Shown here: piece by piece, positions 43,676-52,452 of the stretch
Position numbering within the stretch: position 1 is the stretch's first letter
Layout of the letters: every line of letters begins with the position of its first letter
Source: Polynucleobacter meluiroseus
GTDB taxonomy: Bacteria; Pseudomonadota; Gammaproteobacteria; Burkholderiales; Burkholderiaceae
NCBI GenBank assembly: GCA_945901245.1
Contig: CAMDKY010000004.1
Location: 17,862-81,861, forward strand
Direction of reading: 5' to 3'
DNA length: 64,000 nucleotides
Notes under the pieces: generated by a model
What the model was told of the DNA's origin: nothing
Database searches by the model: none
The model's input: only the letters and a program-made list of their open reading frames with translations
Made by a program: the position numbers and the translations under genes

Positions 43676-44467
43676 TTATTGAACCGAGTCCAAAAATTGC
43701 TTCAGGGCTGCATTAAATCCGGCCGGCTGCTCAATATTCGCCAAATGGGCTGCGTCCTCGATGATATGCATACTCGAATGATCAATTAAGCGATGCAGCA
43801 CAGTTGCTTGAGCGACGGTACAAGCGGGGTCTTGTCTACCCACCAAAATCGTAGTAGGTGCCGTAATCTTCAGTAACATGGTCGATTGAGCCATATCCCG
43901 AACGGCGCTGGCGCACGCAGTATAACCATCGACCGGCGTACTCAAAATCATTTTACGAACCCGCTCAATCTTGTCAGGCTCGCTGGTAACAAATCCATCC
44001 AAAAACCAGCGTTTGATAGTGCCATCGACCAATCCACTTAAACCCTGTTGATGTGCAATGGCGAAACGCTCCTCCCACAGCGAGCGTGGCGGCATCTCAC
44101 TGGCCGTATCACACAAACTTAAGGAAATAACCCGATCTGGAAAATAAGCGCCAACAAACTGGCAAATCATTCCGCCCATCGATAAGCCGACTAAATGGGC
44201 TTTGGGAATCTGCAAGGCATCCATCAGGCTAACGAGATCATTCGCTAATAACTCAATACTGTACGGCCCAGGAGTTACTTGCGATTGCCCGTGCCCACGA
44301 GTGTCATAGCGCACAACGCGGTAATGGGAGGTCAATGCCACAATCGTGTCATCCCACATTTCTAGGCTGGACATCAAACTATTACTCATCATGACGACGG
44401 GAGCGGTGTCGGGGCCATCGATTTGATACGCCATCGTGATGCCATTGGCATGAATTGTTTTCTTCAT
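43676..44467 (-). CDS. Alpha/beta hydrolase, 3-oxoadipate enol-lactonase-like
   Basis: A 263-residue hydrolase close to PcaD. It starts MKKTIHANGITMAYQIDGPD; the nucleophile motif is HLVGLSMGGMICQFVG, preceded by YDTRGHGQSQVTPGPYS, and HIIEDAAHLANIEQPAGF supplies the catalytic His. PcaD converts 3-oxoadipate enol-lactone in the beta-ketoadipate pathway, but no other pca genes are nearby, so the substrate is not certain. It lies 50 bases upstream of the Bug receptor gene. Confidence 0.82.
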   Translation of the reverse strand: MKKTIHANGITMAYQIDGPDTAPVVMMSNSLMSSLEMWDDTIVALTSHYRVVRYDTRGHGQSQVTPGPYSIELLANDLVSLMDALQIPKAHLVGLSMGGMICQFVGAYFPDRVISLSLCDTASEMPPRSLWEERFAIAHQQGLSGLVDGTIKRWFLDGFVTSEPDKIERVRKMILSTPVDGYTACASAVRDMAQSTMLLKITAPTTILVGRQDPACTVAQATVLHRLIDHSSMHIIEDAAHLANIEQPAGFNAALKQFLDSVQ

Positions 44468-44554
44468 AACAACCTTCAGGTAATTTGATTCATCTAAAAA
44501 GGGATATCAAGGCATTTTTCACTTGATTTGTAGATCTAATTCTACTAAGAAGCG

Positions 44555-44929
44555 GTGGACTTCACATACACTATTGCCATGATTGCCGGTTTAGTTCAAA
44601 TACTGTTATTCCAAGGCCTAGGCGAGCTGATCTCCAAATTTGTCTTCACCACCCTACCGGGTCCAGTGATTGGGCTGGTCTTGCTTCTATCTTGGCTGAT
44701 GCTGCGTGGCAAGCTCGATCCATCACTTGCTTTGGTGGCCGATGGCTTTAGCCAATACTTAGGCCTGCTGTTTGTTCCGGCTGCAGTTGGAGTAGTTCTT
44801 TTTTTACCGCAACTTAAAGAGCATGCTGGAGCACTAATTACTGCTTTAGTGGTGAGTGTTGTCCTAACGATCGCAACTAGCGCCCTCATTCTGAAACTGA
44901 TGCACCGCGAGCCTAAAAACGATGCGTGA
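44555..44929 (+). CDS. CidA/LrgA-family membrane protein
   Basis: A 124-residue protein with four hydrophobic segments: the LrgA/CidA family (holin-like). LPGPVIGLVLLLSWLMLRGK and FSQYLGLLFVPAAVGVVLFL are family stretches. The start is taken at the GTG 44555; ATG 44579 is an alternative that would shorten the first span. It overlaps the LrgB-family gene by 8 bases, the standard pairing. Members influence murein hydrolase export or pyruvate uptake depending on the organism. Confidence 0.87.
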   Translation: MDFTYTIAMIAGLVQILLFQGLGELISKFVFTTLPGPVIGLVLLLSWLMLRGKLDPSLALVADGFSQYLGLLFVPAAVGVVLFLPQLKEHAGALITALVVSVVLTIATSALILKLMHREPKNDA

Positions 44930-45650
44930 GTCTGCTTCGATAGTCGAGATCTGGGTCTATCTATCGGGCAGCCCCTTGATTGCCCTCTTTATTACATTAG
45001 CTGCCTATCAAATAGGTCTATGGCTCTATCAACGCAGCGCCCAAAATCCCTTAGCCAACCCCGTAGCGATTGCGGTGATTTTGGTTTCCGTTGCTATCGA
45101 GTTATTGCAAATGTCCTATCGGACGTATTTTGAAGGAGCTCAATTTGTCCATTTTTTACTGGGCTCGGCTACGGTCTCCTTGGCCATTCCGATTTACCGC
45201 GGCATACAGCATTTGCAAAGTCGGGCCCTGCCGCTGATTATTTCCTTGGTGTGTGGTGGTTTAGTTTCAATTCTGAGTGCAGTAGGTATTGCTACCGCGC
45301 TGGGCGCAGACAAAACCTTGATAGGTGGACTGTATTCCAAATCGGTCACTGCGCCGATTGCGATGGGCATTGCCGAACAGATTGGAATATCACCCACACT
45401 AACGGCGGTGTTTGCGGTTGTCACCGGCATTTTGGGCGCCGTCTTAGCGCGCTTCATACTGGATGCGCTAGGCATGAAATCCTGGTGGCAGCGCGGCTTT
45501 GCGATTGGAGTAGCATCGCATGGCATCGGCGCATCACGGGCGTTTAGTGTGAGTCCTGAAGCAGGCGCCTATGCCAGTCTGGCGATGGGTATGCATGGCA
45601 TCTTGGGTGCCATTGCCATCCCGTGGATTTTTCACCTGATCAATCGCTAA
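44922..45650 (+). CDS. LrgB/CidB-family membrane protein
   Basis: A 242-residue multi-span protein. The motif GLYSKSVTAPIAMGIAEQIG and the C-terminal IGVASHGIGASRAFSVSPEA with LAMGMHGILGAI are characteristic of LrgB. It is coupled to the LrgA-like gene. No regulator gene (LytSR or CidR) is adjacent. Confidence 0.9.
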   Translation: MRESASIVEIWVYLSGSPLIALFITLAAYQIGLWLYQRSAQNPLANPVAIAVILVSVAIELLQMSYRTYFEGAQFVHFLLGSATVSLAIPIYRGIQHLQSRALPLIISLVCGGLVSILSAVGIATALGADKTLIGGLYSKSVTAPIAMGIAEQIGISPTLTAVFAVVTGILGAVLARFILDALGMKSWWQRGFAIGVASHGIGASRAFSVSPEAGAYASLAMGMHGILGAIAIPWIFHLINR

Positions 45651-45661
45651 GCTAAATAAAC

Positions 45662-46354
45662 TTAGCCCAAGTGGGTCTTTAAAAACGCATGGGCTCGCTG
45701 CCATGCTTCCTTAGTCGCAGTTGGGTTGTATTGCAAGGGCGGTAGGTGCCGCGCGTCTGCCTCTGGATTAGTAAAGGCATGCTTTGCGTCATAGCGATAG
45801 AAATCATAAGACACGCTTGCGGCTTTTAAATTATTCTCTAGCTGATCAACACCAGCAATGGGGAAAAATTCATCGTGCAAGGCCCAATGCCCCTGGAGTG
45901 GTTTTTGAATCTTGCTGGCATCGATGTACTCCAATGGAGGGTAGCCGTACCACACGATGCTGGCATCAAGCTCAGGCACATGCACTGCCGACAATAAGGT
46001 TAGTGCTCCACCCATGCAAAAACCAGTAACAGCAACCGTAGGACTGCCGGTTTTCTTTAAATGCTGTACTGCTCCTCGAATGTCCTGCGCTGCTACCTCC
46101 CCAAAATTCAGGTTGCCCATTAAGTGTTCAGCCTCTTTTGCTTCTAAAGCCAACTTGCCTCGATACAAATCCGGCACCAAAGCGCGATATCCCGCTTCTG
46201 CCAATTGATCTGCGACTGCCTTTACTTGATCATCTAAGCCCCACCACTCCTGAATTACGACTACTCCAGGCCGAGTAGAGTTCTGTTCTTGTTCAGCAAG
46301 GTAAGCACTGACTAATTGACCATCGGGGCGTGGATATTGAACGAGTGAGCGCAT
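45662..46354 (-). CDS. Dienelactone hydrolase family protein
   Basis: A 230-residue alpha/beta hydrolase. GVVVIQEWWGLDDQVKAVAD, the cysteine nucleophile in VTGFCMGGALTLLS and the late YDAKHAFTNPEA with catalytic His are those of dienelactone hydrolases (ClcD-like). These enzymes hydrolyse dienelactones in chloro-aromatic breakdown, but many homologues have other, unknown substrates. Single gene, converging on lrgB with 11 bases between. Confidence 0.87.
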   Translation of the reverse strand: MRSLVQYPRPDGQLVSAYLAEQEQNSTRPGVVVIQEWWGLDDQVKAVADQLAEAGYRALVPDLYRGKLALEAKEAEHLMGNLNFGEVAAQDIRGAVQHLKKTGSPTVAVTGFCMGGALTLLSAVHVPELDASIVWYGYPPLEYIDASKIQKPLQGHWALHDEFFPIAGVDQLENNLKAASVSYDFYRYDAKHAFTNPEADARHLPPLQYNPTATKEAWQRAHAFLKTHLG

Positions 46355-46438
46355 GAGGTGTACTCCTTATGTAAATAGCGTAAGTAGCGATAGAATGGAA
46401 ACGTCCACCCTAAATTACCATAATCAGGTCCTGTCGTC

Positions 46439-46969
46439 ATGCGTGCTTCCCCCGACCAAACCGTCCTGCTCATTATTGATATGCAGTCAAAGCTGATGCC
46501 GGCGATTGAAGACCATGCCCACGTGCTAGGACAGTGCATTCGATTGGCTAGAATTGCAAAACAACTCGGTATACCCATCATGGGCACTGAAGAAAACCCA
46601 GCCGGCCTGGGGGGAAATCACCCTGAGCTAAAAAGCCTCTGCGATCAAACGGTAACGAAGTTTTATTTTGATGGCTGTAGTGATGGCCTCGTAGATCATA
46701 TCCCCACTGACCGTAAGCAATTGGTACTGGTGGGTTGTGAAGCACATGTTTGCTTAATGCAGACTGCCTTGGGGCTCCTTGAGCACGGTTTTGCTGTGAC
46801 GATTGCCATCGATGCCATTGGTTCTCGCCAGTCACTCGATAAGACCATGGCTAGCATGCACCTAAAAGAATCCGGTGCCACACTCAAAACCGTTGAGATG
46901 TTGGCATTTGAATGGCTTAAAACCTGCCAACACCCCAGCTTTAAAAACACCTTAGCCCTAATTAAGTAA
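46439..46969 (+). CDS. Isochorismatase-family cysteine hydrolase
   Basis: A 176-residue hydrolase with the family triad: Asp in VLLIIDMQSKLMPAI, Lys in TVTKFYFDG and Cys in VGCEAHVCLMQTA. This subgroup resembles YcaC-like and ISOC1-like hydrolases of unknown substrate. It diverges from the dienelactone hydrolase gene with an 84-base gap. Confidence 0.88.
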   Translation: MRASPDQTVLLIIDMQSKLMPAIEDHAHVLGQCIRLARIAKQLGIPIMGTEENPAGLGGNHPELKSLCDQTVTKFYFDGCSDGLVDHIPTDRKQLVLVGCEAHVCLMQTALGLLEHGFAVTIAIDAIGSRQSLDKTMASMHLKESGATLKTVEMLAFEWLKTCQHPSFKNTLALIK

Positions 46970-47126
46970 CAGCGACTTCGTGGCATAACAAAAGAAGTAC
47001 TGAATTTGATGCACATCAAGTCAAGCGGGGCTTTTTTGATCAAAAATACCGGGATCGGCAGTGCTAAACTTCATTAGTGCATTTTTTACAACAACTAAAA
47101 TAAGCAATCACATTTAAGGAAACAAC

Positions 47127-47552
47127 ATGAAGATACTATTACCAGTGGATGGCTCTAAATCCTCGATTAATGCGTGCAAATACGTCGCTAAGCTATCAGC
47201 TGAACTCAAAAGCAAATGCGTCGTCACTTTAATTAACGTGCACGACGATGTCGGCTTGGCACACGTTAAGCAGTTTGTGGCAAAAAGTGTAGTCGATGAT
47301 TACCTGCGCGAAATCAGCGAGAAAGAACTCAAACCAGCCCAAAAGGTATTAGAAGCAGCTGGTATCAAACATTCCATGGTGATTAAGCGCGGCAATATTT
47401 CAGAAGAAATCATTGATTTAGCTAGCAAAGAAAAAATGGACCTAATTGTGATGGGCTCCAAAGGTCGCAGTAGCTTTGTCGACATGATCATGGGCTCAAT
47501 TGCACAAAAGATTGTCTCTGGTGCGAAGCAGCCGGTTGTTCTAGTGAAGTAA
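47127..47552 (+). CDS. Universal stress protein (UspA family)
   Basis: A 141-residue single-domain UspA protein: MKILLPVDGSKSSINACKYV at the start and MGSKGRSSFVDMIMGSIAQK with the ATP-binding G-2x-G-9x-G(S/T) pattern. Monocistronic: 158 bases lie upstream and a strong terminator follows. AAGGAAAC precedes the ATG. Confidence 0.93.
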   Translation: MKILLPVDGSKSSINACKYVAKLSAELKSKCVVTLINVHDDVGLAHVKQFVAKSVVDDYLREISEKELKPAQKVLEAAGIKHSMVIKRGNISEEIIDLASKEKMDLIVMGSKGRSSFVDMIMGSIAQKIVSGAKQPVVLVK

Positions 47553-47582
47553 GCGCCTTGTTTGCCCTTGGGGGTAAATGAC

Positions 47583-47615
47583 AAAAGCCTTGCATGTTAC
47601 TGCAAGGCTTTTTTT
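47583..47615 (+). terminator. Rho-independent terminator after usp
   Basis: AAAGCCTTGCA-TGTTAC-TGCAAGGCTTT followed by a T-run: an 11-bp perfect stem, 6-base loop. It ends 27 bases before the convergent PII-like gene and, because A residues flank the left arm, could also stop that transcript. Confidence 0.92.
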
Positions 47616-47641
47616 ATTCACTTACTACAGAAAATGCTGGC

Positions 47642-47971
47642 TTAGGTAGTACCGTAGTTCTTAGCAATAAAGAAGACTCGCTCCACATCGGTCTTCCATA
47701 CGACGCCGTCGCCAATTTGCCCCGTCTGGCAAACCTCCACAATACGATCCATGAGGAGATCGGCCACATCATCGCTGCACACAATTTCAATCCGTACCTT
47801 TGCCGAGTAATCGGTTAACTCTTCCTTGATGGTGGATTTATCGCGGCTTCCTGGAGCGCCGCAGCCTTCGACGCGCGTCACCGTCATACCCGGAAAGCCA
47901 GGTGTTTCCATTAGGGCATTTCGTAGGGCAGGTAATCGCCCCGGACGAAAGACAGCTTTGATTTCGATCAT
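47642..47971 (-). CDS. PII-like signalling protein of a metal-efflux operon
   Basis: A 109-residue GlnB-fold protein. FPGMTVTRVEGCG (about residues 26-38), AKVRIEIVCSDD (57-68) and TGQIGDGVVW (83-92) match the PII core. The T-loop is altered: the uridylylation tyrosine context of GlnB/GlnK is missing and instead there is SRDKSTIKEELTDYS. Its ATG overlaps the czcA stop (ATGA), so it belongs to the efflux operon. A separate PII group linked with heavy-metal RND pumps has been described; this appears to be a member. Ligand unknown. Confidence 0.85.
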   Translation of the reverse strand: MIEIKAVFRPGRLPALRNALMETPGFPGMTVTRVEGCGAPGSRDKSTIKEELTDYSAKVRIEIVCSDDVADLLMDRIVEVCQTGQIGDGVVWKTDVERVFFIAKNYGTT

Positions 47972-50900
47972 GCTTCAACCTCTTTTTCTTCAAATGTGCG
48001 ATACAAGACCGGTAATACCAGTAATGTTAACGCGGTTGAAGTAATTAAGCCTGAAATAACCACTACTGCCAAGGGGCGAGTCACTTCGGACCCGGGTCCG
48101 CCAGAGAACAACATTGGCACCAAAGCCAGCATCGCTACCGATGCCGTCATCATGACGGGCCGGAAACGATGCTCACATCCATGCACTAAGGCATCTTGCA
48201 TCGAGCAGCCCTCTTCTCGCAATTGCTTAATAAAGGAGATCAGCACCACTCCATTTAGTACTGCGATACCCCACAGATTAATAAAGCCCACTGCCGCTGG
48301 AACCGATAAATATTCGCCGCTGATTAAGAGCCCAAAGATGCCGCCAATCGATGCGAAAGGCAGCACTAAAATGATCAAGCCAGCTAAGCGGATCGAGTTA
48401 AACAACATAAACAAGAGGAAGAAAATCGCTGCGATCGTAATGGGAATAATGATCATCAGACGCGCCATCGCACGTTCCATATTTTCAAACTGGCCGCCCC
48501 ATTGCAAGGTATAGCCTTCTGGCAAAGATACTTTCTTTGCAATTTGCTCCTGCGCCTCTTTTACAAAGCCGCCCAGATCGCGACCTTCCACATTGACACC
48601 AATCACCAGGCGGCGCTTACCGCTCTCCCGAGAAATTTGCGCAGGACCATCGATCAAGCTAATTTCGGCTAAGTCGCGCAGCAAGACTTGAGCACCATTG
48701 GGTGAGTGCAAAATAATCCCGGAGATGGCCTCAACGTTGTCACGGTAAGGCGCTGGATAGCGCAGCATTAAGGGGAAACGGCGCTCGCCCTCATACACAA
48801 TCGACGCTTGTTTGCCGCCAATCGCGGTCTCGATTACTTCGTTGACATCCGAGACATTAATGCCATAGCGCGCGATGGCATCACGGTCAATCTTGATGTT
48901 CAGGTAGTTCTGACCCGATGCTTTTTCAATCCGCAAGTCGGTACTACCCTTCATACCGCTAAGCACTTGACTGATTTGATCACCCAGTTTTTTAAGCTCG
49001 CCAAGGTCTTCACCGAAAATTTTAATCGCCACCTGCGAGCGCACGCCAGACACCATTTCATCGACCCGCGCAGCAATCGGCTGGGAAATTGACAGCTCAA
49101 CACCAGGTAAGGTTTTCAGCTTCTCCCGAATTTGATTCGCAATCTCTTCTTGGCTTAAATCACGATCACCTAATGGTTTGAGTGTAACAATCGGATCAGA
49201 CTCAAATGGCTGACCTGCATCGGCGGATGACTCGCCACGACCTAAACGTGATACGACACGCTCAACTCCAGGAACTGTCATGATGCGTTTCATGGCCTCA
49301 AATTCCAACTTAATGGATTCGTCCAAGGAAATATTGGGTGATTTGGCGATCAAGGGGGTAATGGAGCCTTCTTGCATGACTGGAATAAAGGATTTACCCA
49401 GCATCATAAAAGCAACAAAGCTGGTCAGTAACAAAATGATGGCGCGCTTTACAACTAATTTTGGGTTTTCTAAGCACCAATGTAGCCATTTGGTGTAAGG
49501 CGTTCTTAAGACCCGAACAATGCGCGTATCTTCCTCGCCGCCGCCTTTTAAGATATAGGAGCAAAGCACAGGCGAAAGAGTAAATGACAGTATCAAAGAA
49601 ATTGCAAGGGCAATGGCAATCGTAATCGCCATCGGCGCAAACATCTTGCCTTCCATTCCCTCTAAAGATAGCAATGGCATAAACACCAAAATGATGATGC
49701 CAATACCAAACAGCACGGGCTTACCAACCTCGGTTGCTGCCTCCAAGATGATGCGGTTTTTAGATTCCCCTGATTTGAGTCGAGCGCCTAATTTGGCAAA
49801 GGTATTTTCAACGACTACGACCGAGCCATCGACCATGATGCCCACCGCAATTGCAAGGCCGCCAAGCGACATCAAGTTCGCAGAAATGCCATAGCGGTTC
49901 ATCACCAAGAAGGTTAGGAGTGGCGTCAAGATAAGGGTTGCAACCACAATGATCGACGAGCGTACGTCCCCTAAAAATAAGAAGAGCAAAATGATCACTA
50001 AAATGATGCCCTCGATCAGCACTTTCGCCACGTTAAACATCGCTGCATCAATCAAGTCGGTACGATCATAAAATGGAATGATCTGCAAACCATCGGGTAA
50101 TAGTTTTCCTTCGTTTATCTCGCGTACTTTTAACTTGATTCGGCTGACTACCTCACGCGCATTGCCACCCCGAATCATTTGAATGATTCCGGCAACACTT
50201 TCAGTTGTGCCGTTTAAAATAGCGGCGCCCTGCCTAACCTCACTGCCGATCGTGACATCGGCAACGTTACGCACATAGACTGGCGTACCTTTGACTTCCT
50301 TCAAAATAATCTTGCCAATGTCTTCGGGTTTAGCAATCAAACCAACACCGCGTATCAAGTAACGCTCGGAATAGGTGGGTAACTGCCCGCCGCCCGAGTT
50401 CGCATTGTTGCGAGCTAAAGCTTCATACACATCCTGCAAACTCACCTGGTAATGGCGCAAGCGTTCAGGATTAACCAGTACTTGGTACTCTTTAGCGTAA
50501 CCACCCTGCGTATTAATTTCAGCCACGCCAGGAACCGAACGTAGCATTGGCCGAACAATCCAGTCTTGAATGGTTCTTCGCTCGCTTAATTCATCGATAC
50601 TCAGTTCGGTATCGCCGTCTGCGGGATGATTAATGGTGTATTGGTAGACCTCACCCAAGCCGGTGGAGAGCGGGGCTAGAACGGGAACAACGCCGATTGG
50701 CATACGCGAGGCGGCCTCGATCAAGCGCTCTAAAACCAATTGCCTCGCAAAATACACATCGGTTTTTTCAGTAAAGACCAGGGTCACAATCGAAATACCA
50801 TTTCGGTTCAGAGAGCGCATCTCTACCAGGCCCGGTAAACCCGTCATACTCAGCTCAATTGGAATCGTAACAAAGCGCTCGACCTCTTCAGGCGAGCGGC

Positions 50901-51063
50901 CTGGAGCCTCACTCGCAATTTGCACCTGAACGTTGGTAACATCAGGAAATGCGTCTACGGATAGGCGTTTAGTCGCTATCAAGCCGGCAATCAGAAACAC
51001 CGCCGCAATAATCAAGACAAGAAGGCGTTGCTGGAGTGCGATGCGGACTACTTTTTCAATCAT
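47968..51063 (-). CDS. CzcA/CusA-family heavy-metal RND efflux pump
   Basis: A 1031-residue inner-membrane proton-driven transporter with two six-helix halves and large periplasmic loops. SEAPGRSPEEVERFVTIPIE and the KSFIPVMQEGSITPLIAKSP segment are HME-RND landmarks. The TM4 motif reads AVGIMVDGSVVVVE (about residues 406-419), retaining Asp412 and Glu419 but with AVG in place of the DFG of Zn/Co/Cd pumps, so the metal cannot be named with confidence. Works with the downstream-listed adaptor (51106) and outer-membrane channel (52449). Confidence 0.92.
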   Translation of the reverse strand: MIEKVVRIALQQRLLVLIIAAVFLIAGLIATKRLSVDAFPDVTNVQVQIASEAPGRSPEEVERFVTIPIELSMTGLPGLVEMRSLNRNGISIVTLVFTEKTDVYFARQLVLERLIEAASRMPIGVVPVLAPLSTGLGEVYQYTINHPADGDTELSIDELSERRTIQDWIVRPMLRSVPGVAEINTQGGYAKEYQVLVNPERLRHYQVSLQDVYEALARNNANSGGGQLPTYSERYLIRGVGLIAKPEDIGKIILKEVKGTPVYVRNVADVTIGSEVRQGAAILNGTTESVAGIIQMIRGGNAREVVSRIKLKVREINEGKLLPDGLQIIPFYDRTDLIDAAMFNVAKVLIEGIILVIILLFLFLGDVRSSIIVVATLILTPLLTFLVMNRYGISANLMSLGGLAIAVGIMVDGSVVVVENTFAKLGARLKSGESKNRIILEAATEVGKPVLFGIGIIILVFMPLLSLEGMEGKMFAPMAITIAIALAISLILSFTLSPVLCSYILKGGGEEDTRIVRVLRTPYTKWLHWCLENPKLVVKRAIILLLTSFVAFMMLGKSFIPVMQEGSITPLIAKSPNISLDESIKLEFEAMKRIMTVPGVERVVSRLGRGESSADAGQPFESDPIVTLKPLGDRDLSQEEIANQIREKLKTLPGVELSISQPIAARVDEMVSGVRSQVAIKIFGEDLGELKKLGDQISQVLSGMKGSTDLRIEKASGQNYLNIKIDRDAIARYGINVSDVNEVIETAIGGKQASIVYEGERRFPLMLRYPAPYRDNVEAISGIILHSPNGAQVLLRDLAEISLIDGPAQISRESGKRRLVIGVNVEGRDLGGFVKEAQEQIAKKVSLPEGYTLQWGGQFENMERAMARLMIIIPITIAAIFFLLFMLFNSIRLAGLIILVLPFASIGGIFGLLISGEYLSVPAAVGFINLWGIAVLNGVVLISFIKQLREEGCSMQDALVHGCEHRFRPVMMTASVAMLALVPMLFSGGPGSEVTRPLAVVVISGLITSTALTLLVLPVLYRTFEEKEVEA

Positions 51064-51105
51064 GGTGTGGCTTTATCTCACTCAAAAAATAAATCAGCAT
51101 TGAAA

Positions 51106-52452
51106 TTAACCACCCGACAGCTGTTTCTTACGTTCGGTGTTGAGGTGATAGGCACCTTTAATCACAATCTCAGTTCCAGCTTTTAAACCGGAGATAACTG
51201 GCCTAAAGCCCTTGCCCTCGGGTCCTAGCTTAACCATCACCATTCGATAGCGCTCATCGTCTTCACGCACATAAACATAGTCGTAGTTGTCTTCGCGAAC
51301 AATCGCCTCCAAAGGTACGAGAAGGCGCTCACGTGGTTGGCTATCAATCAACATGGTTGCCAGCATGCCTGGCTTGACCTGACCACTTTGATTTGGAATA
51401 TCCATGCGCACCAATACCGTTCGGGTTGTCGGATTGACGATCGAATCGACATGCGAGACCACTCCCTCGATTACCTGATTACGTAGGGCGGGAATAATGA
51501 CGGATGATTTTTCCCCTTTACGTATTAAATACGCAGCACTTTCAGGTACCTCGGCAATAGCCCAGAGGGCATCCAGGTCAGCAATGGTGAACAGTGCATC
51601 GGCTGGCTGAACGACCTGCCCCTTGGTAATTTTGCGTTCGACGATCTCGCCGTCAATGGTTGCGCGTACATTATTGATGGATTTGATCACGCTGGTTTTT
51701 GCAAGCTGATCAATACTGGCTTGATCCATGCCCTGCACCCGCAATTGATCATTAGCAGCGCCAAATTGGGCTTTAGCGCTAGTGGCTTCGGCCTCCCGGC
51801 GCTGTAATTCGGCTAACGCAATCACATCCTCTTTATACAAAATACGGGCGCGATTAGCTGCTTGCTCGGCAAGCTGACTAGCGCTCCTGGCTTGCAGGTA
51901 AGCCAATTGCGACTGGGTTAATTCGGTTGACGTAATTTTGGCTAGCAAGTCGCCTTGCTTTACCATTTGGCCTGGAAAGCCGAGTATTTCTGAAACGCGG
52001 CCAGTGACGTTAGCACCAATGCGCGCCAGGAAGGATTCATTAAAGTCAATGCGCCCTGAGACGCGCACCTCTTCTGTGAATTGGCCGAGCTCGAGCTTGC
52101 CGTCTTGAATCATCTTGCGCAGATCATCATTCACGTAAACAGTGTTTGGATCCTGAACGTATTTGACTGTTGGCTTAGGATCAAACACATCAAAGTAGTG
52201 CAAGGTCGAGAACACCACAACCAGCCAAGGCAATACAAATAAGCCTTTCTTAAACCAAGTCGGGGCTTGTAAATAGGTATCCGTGAATGCGGGCACGCGC
52301 ACGGCAAGCCAATTAAATACTTGGCTATAGAGCTGCTTTTGCGTCGCTATTGTGCTGTCATAGGCTTCTTCAGCATATTGCAAGAGGCGATTTTTTAAGG
52401 CGATTAACTGGTCTCTGATCTGCTTAAGAAGAATCAGTAACTGGGGATTCAT
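51106..52452 (-). CDS. RND efflux periplasmic adaptor (CzcB type)
   Basis: A 448-residue membrane-fusion protein. VSGRIDFNESFLARIGANVT and GRVSEILGFPGQMVKQGDLL form the barrel-sandwich (lipoyl-like) half, followed by a helical hairpin and GQVVQPADALFTIADLDALW. Unusually, about 70 residues containing a helical region (residues 5-45) precede the membrane anchor (about 71-88), so the N-terminus should be cytoplasmic. Overlaps the outer-membrane gene by ATGA. Confidence 0.9.
   Translation of the reverse strand: MNPQLLILLKQIRDQLIALKNRLLQYAEEAYDSTIATQKQLYSQVFNWLAVRVPAFTDTYLQAPTWFKKGLFVLPWLVVVFSTLHYFDVFDPKPTVKYVQDPNTVYVNDDLRKMIQDGKLELGQFTEEVRVSGRIDFNESFLARIGANVTGRVSEILGFPGQMVKQGDLLAKITSTELTQSQLAYLQARSASQLAEQAANRARILYKEDVIALAELQRREAEATSAKAQFGAANDQLRVQGMDQASIDQLAKTSVIKSINNVRATIDGEIVERKITKGQVVQPADALFTIADLDALWAIAEVPESAAYLIRKGEKSSVIIPALRNQVIEGVVSHVDSIVNPTTRTVLVRMDIPNQSGQVKPGMLATMLIDSQPRERLLVPLEAIVREDNYDYVYVREDDERYRMVMVKLGPEGKGFRPVISGLKAGTEIVIKGAYHLNTERKKQLSGG

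Noticed and set aside
47023..47037. AAGC-GGG-GCTT followed by T residues after the isochorismatase gene
   Set aside because: Only a 4-bp stem with a 3-base loop; too weak to call a terminator.
47996..48514. Plus-strand open frame of 172 codons antisense to the RND pump gene
   Set aside because: Antisense shadow of a confidently identified gene; low-complexity translation and no initiation signals.
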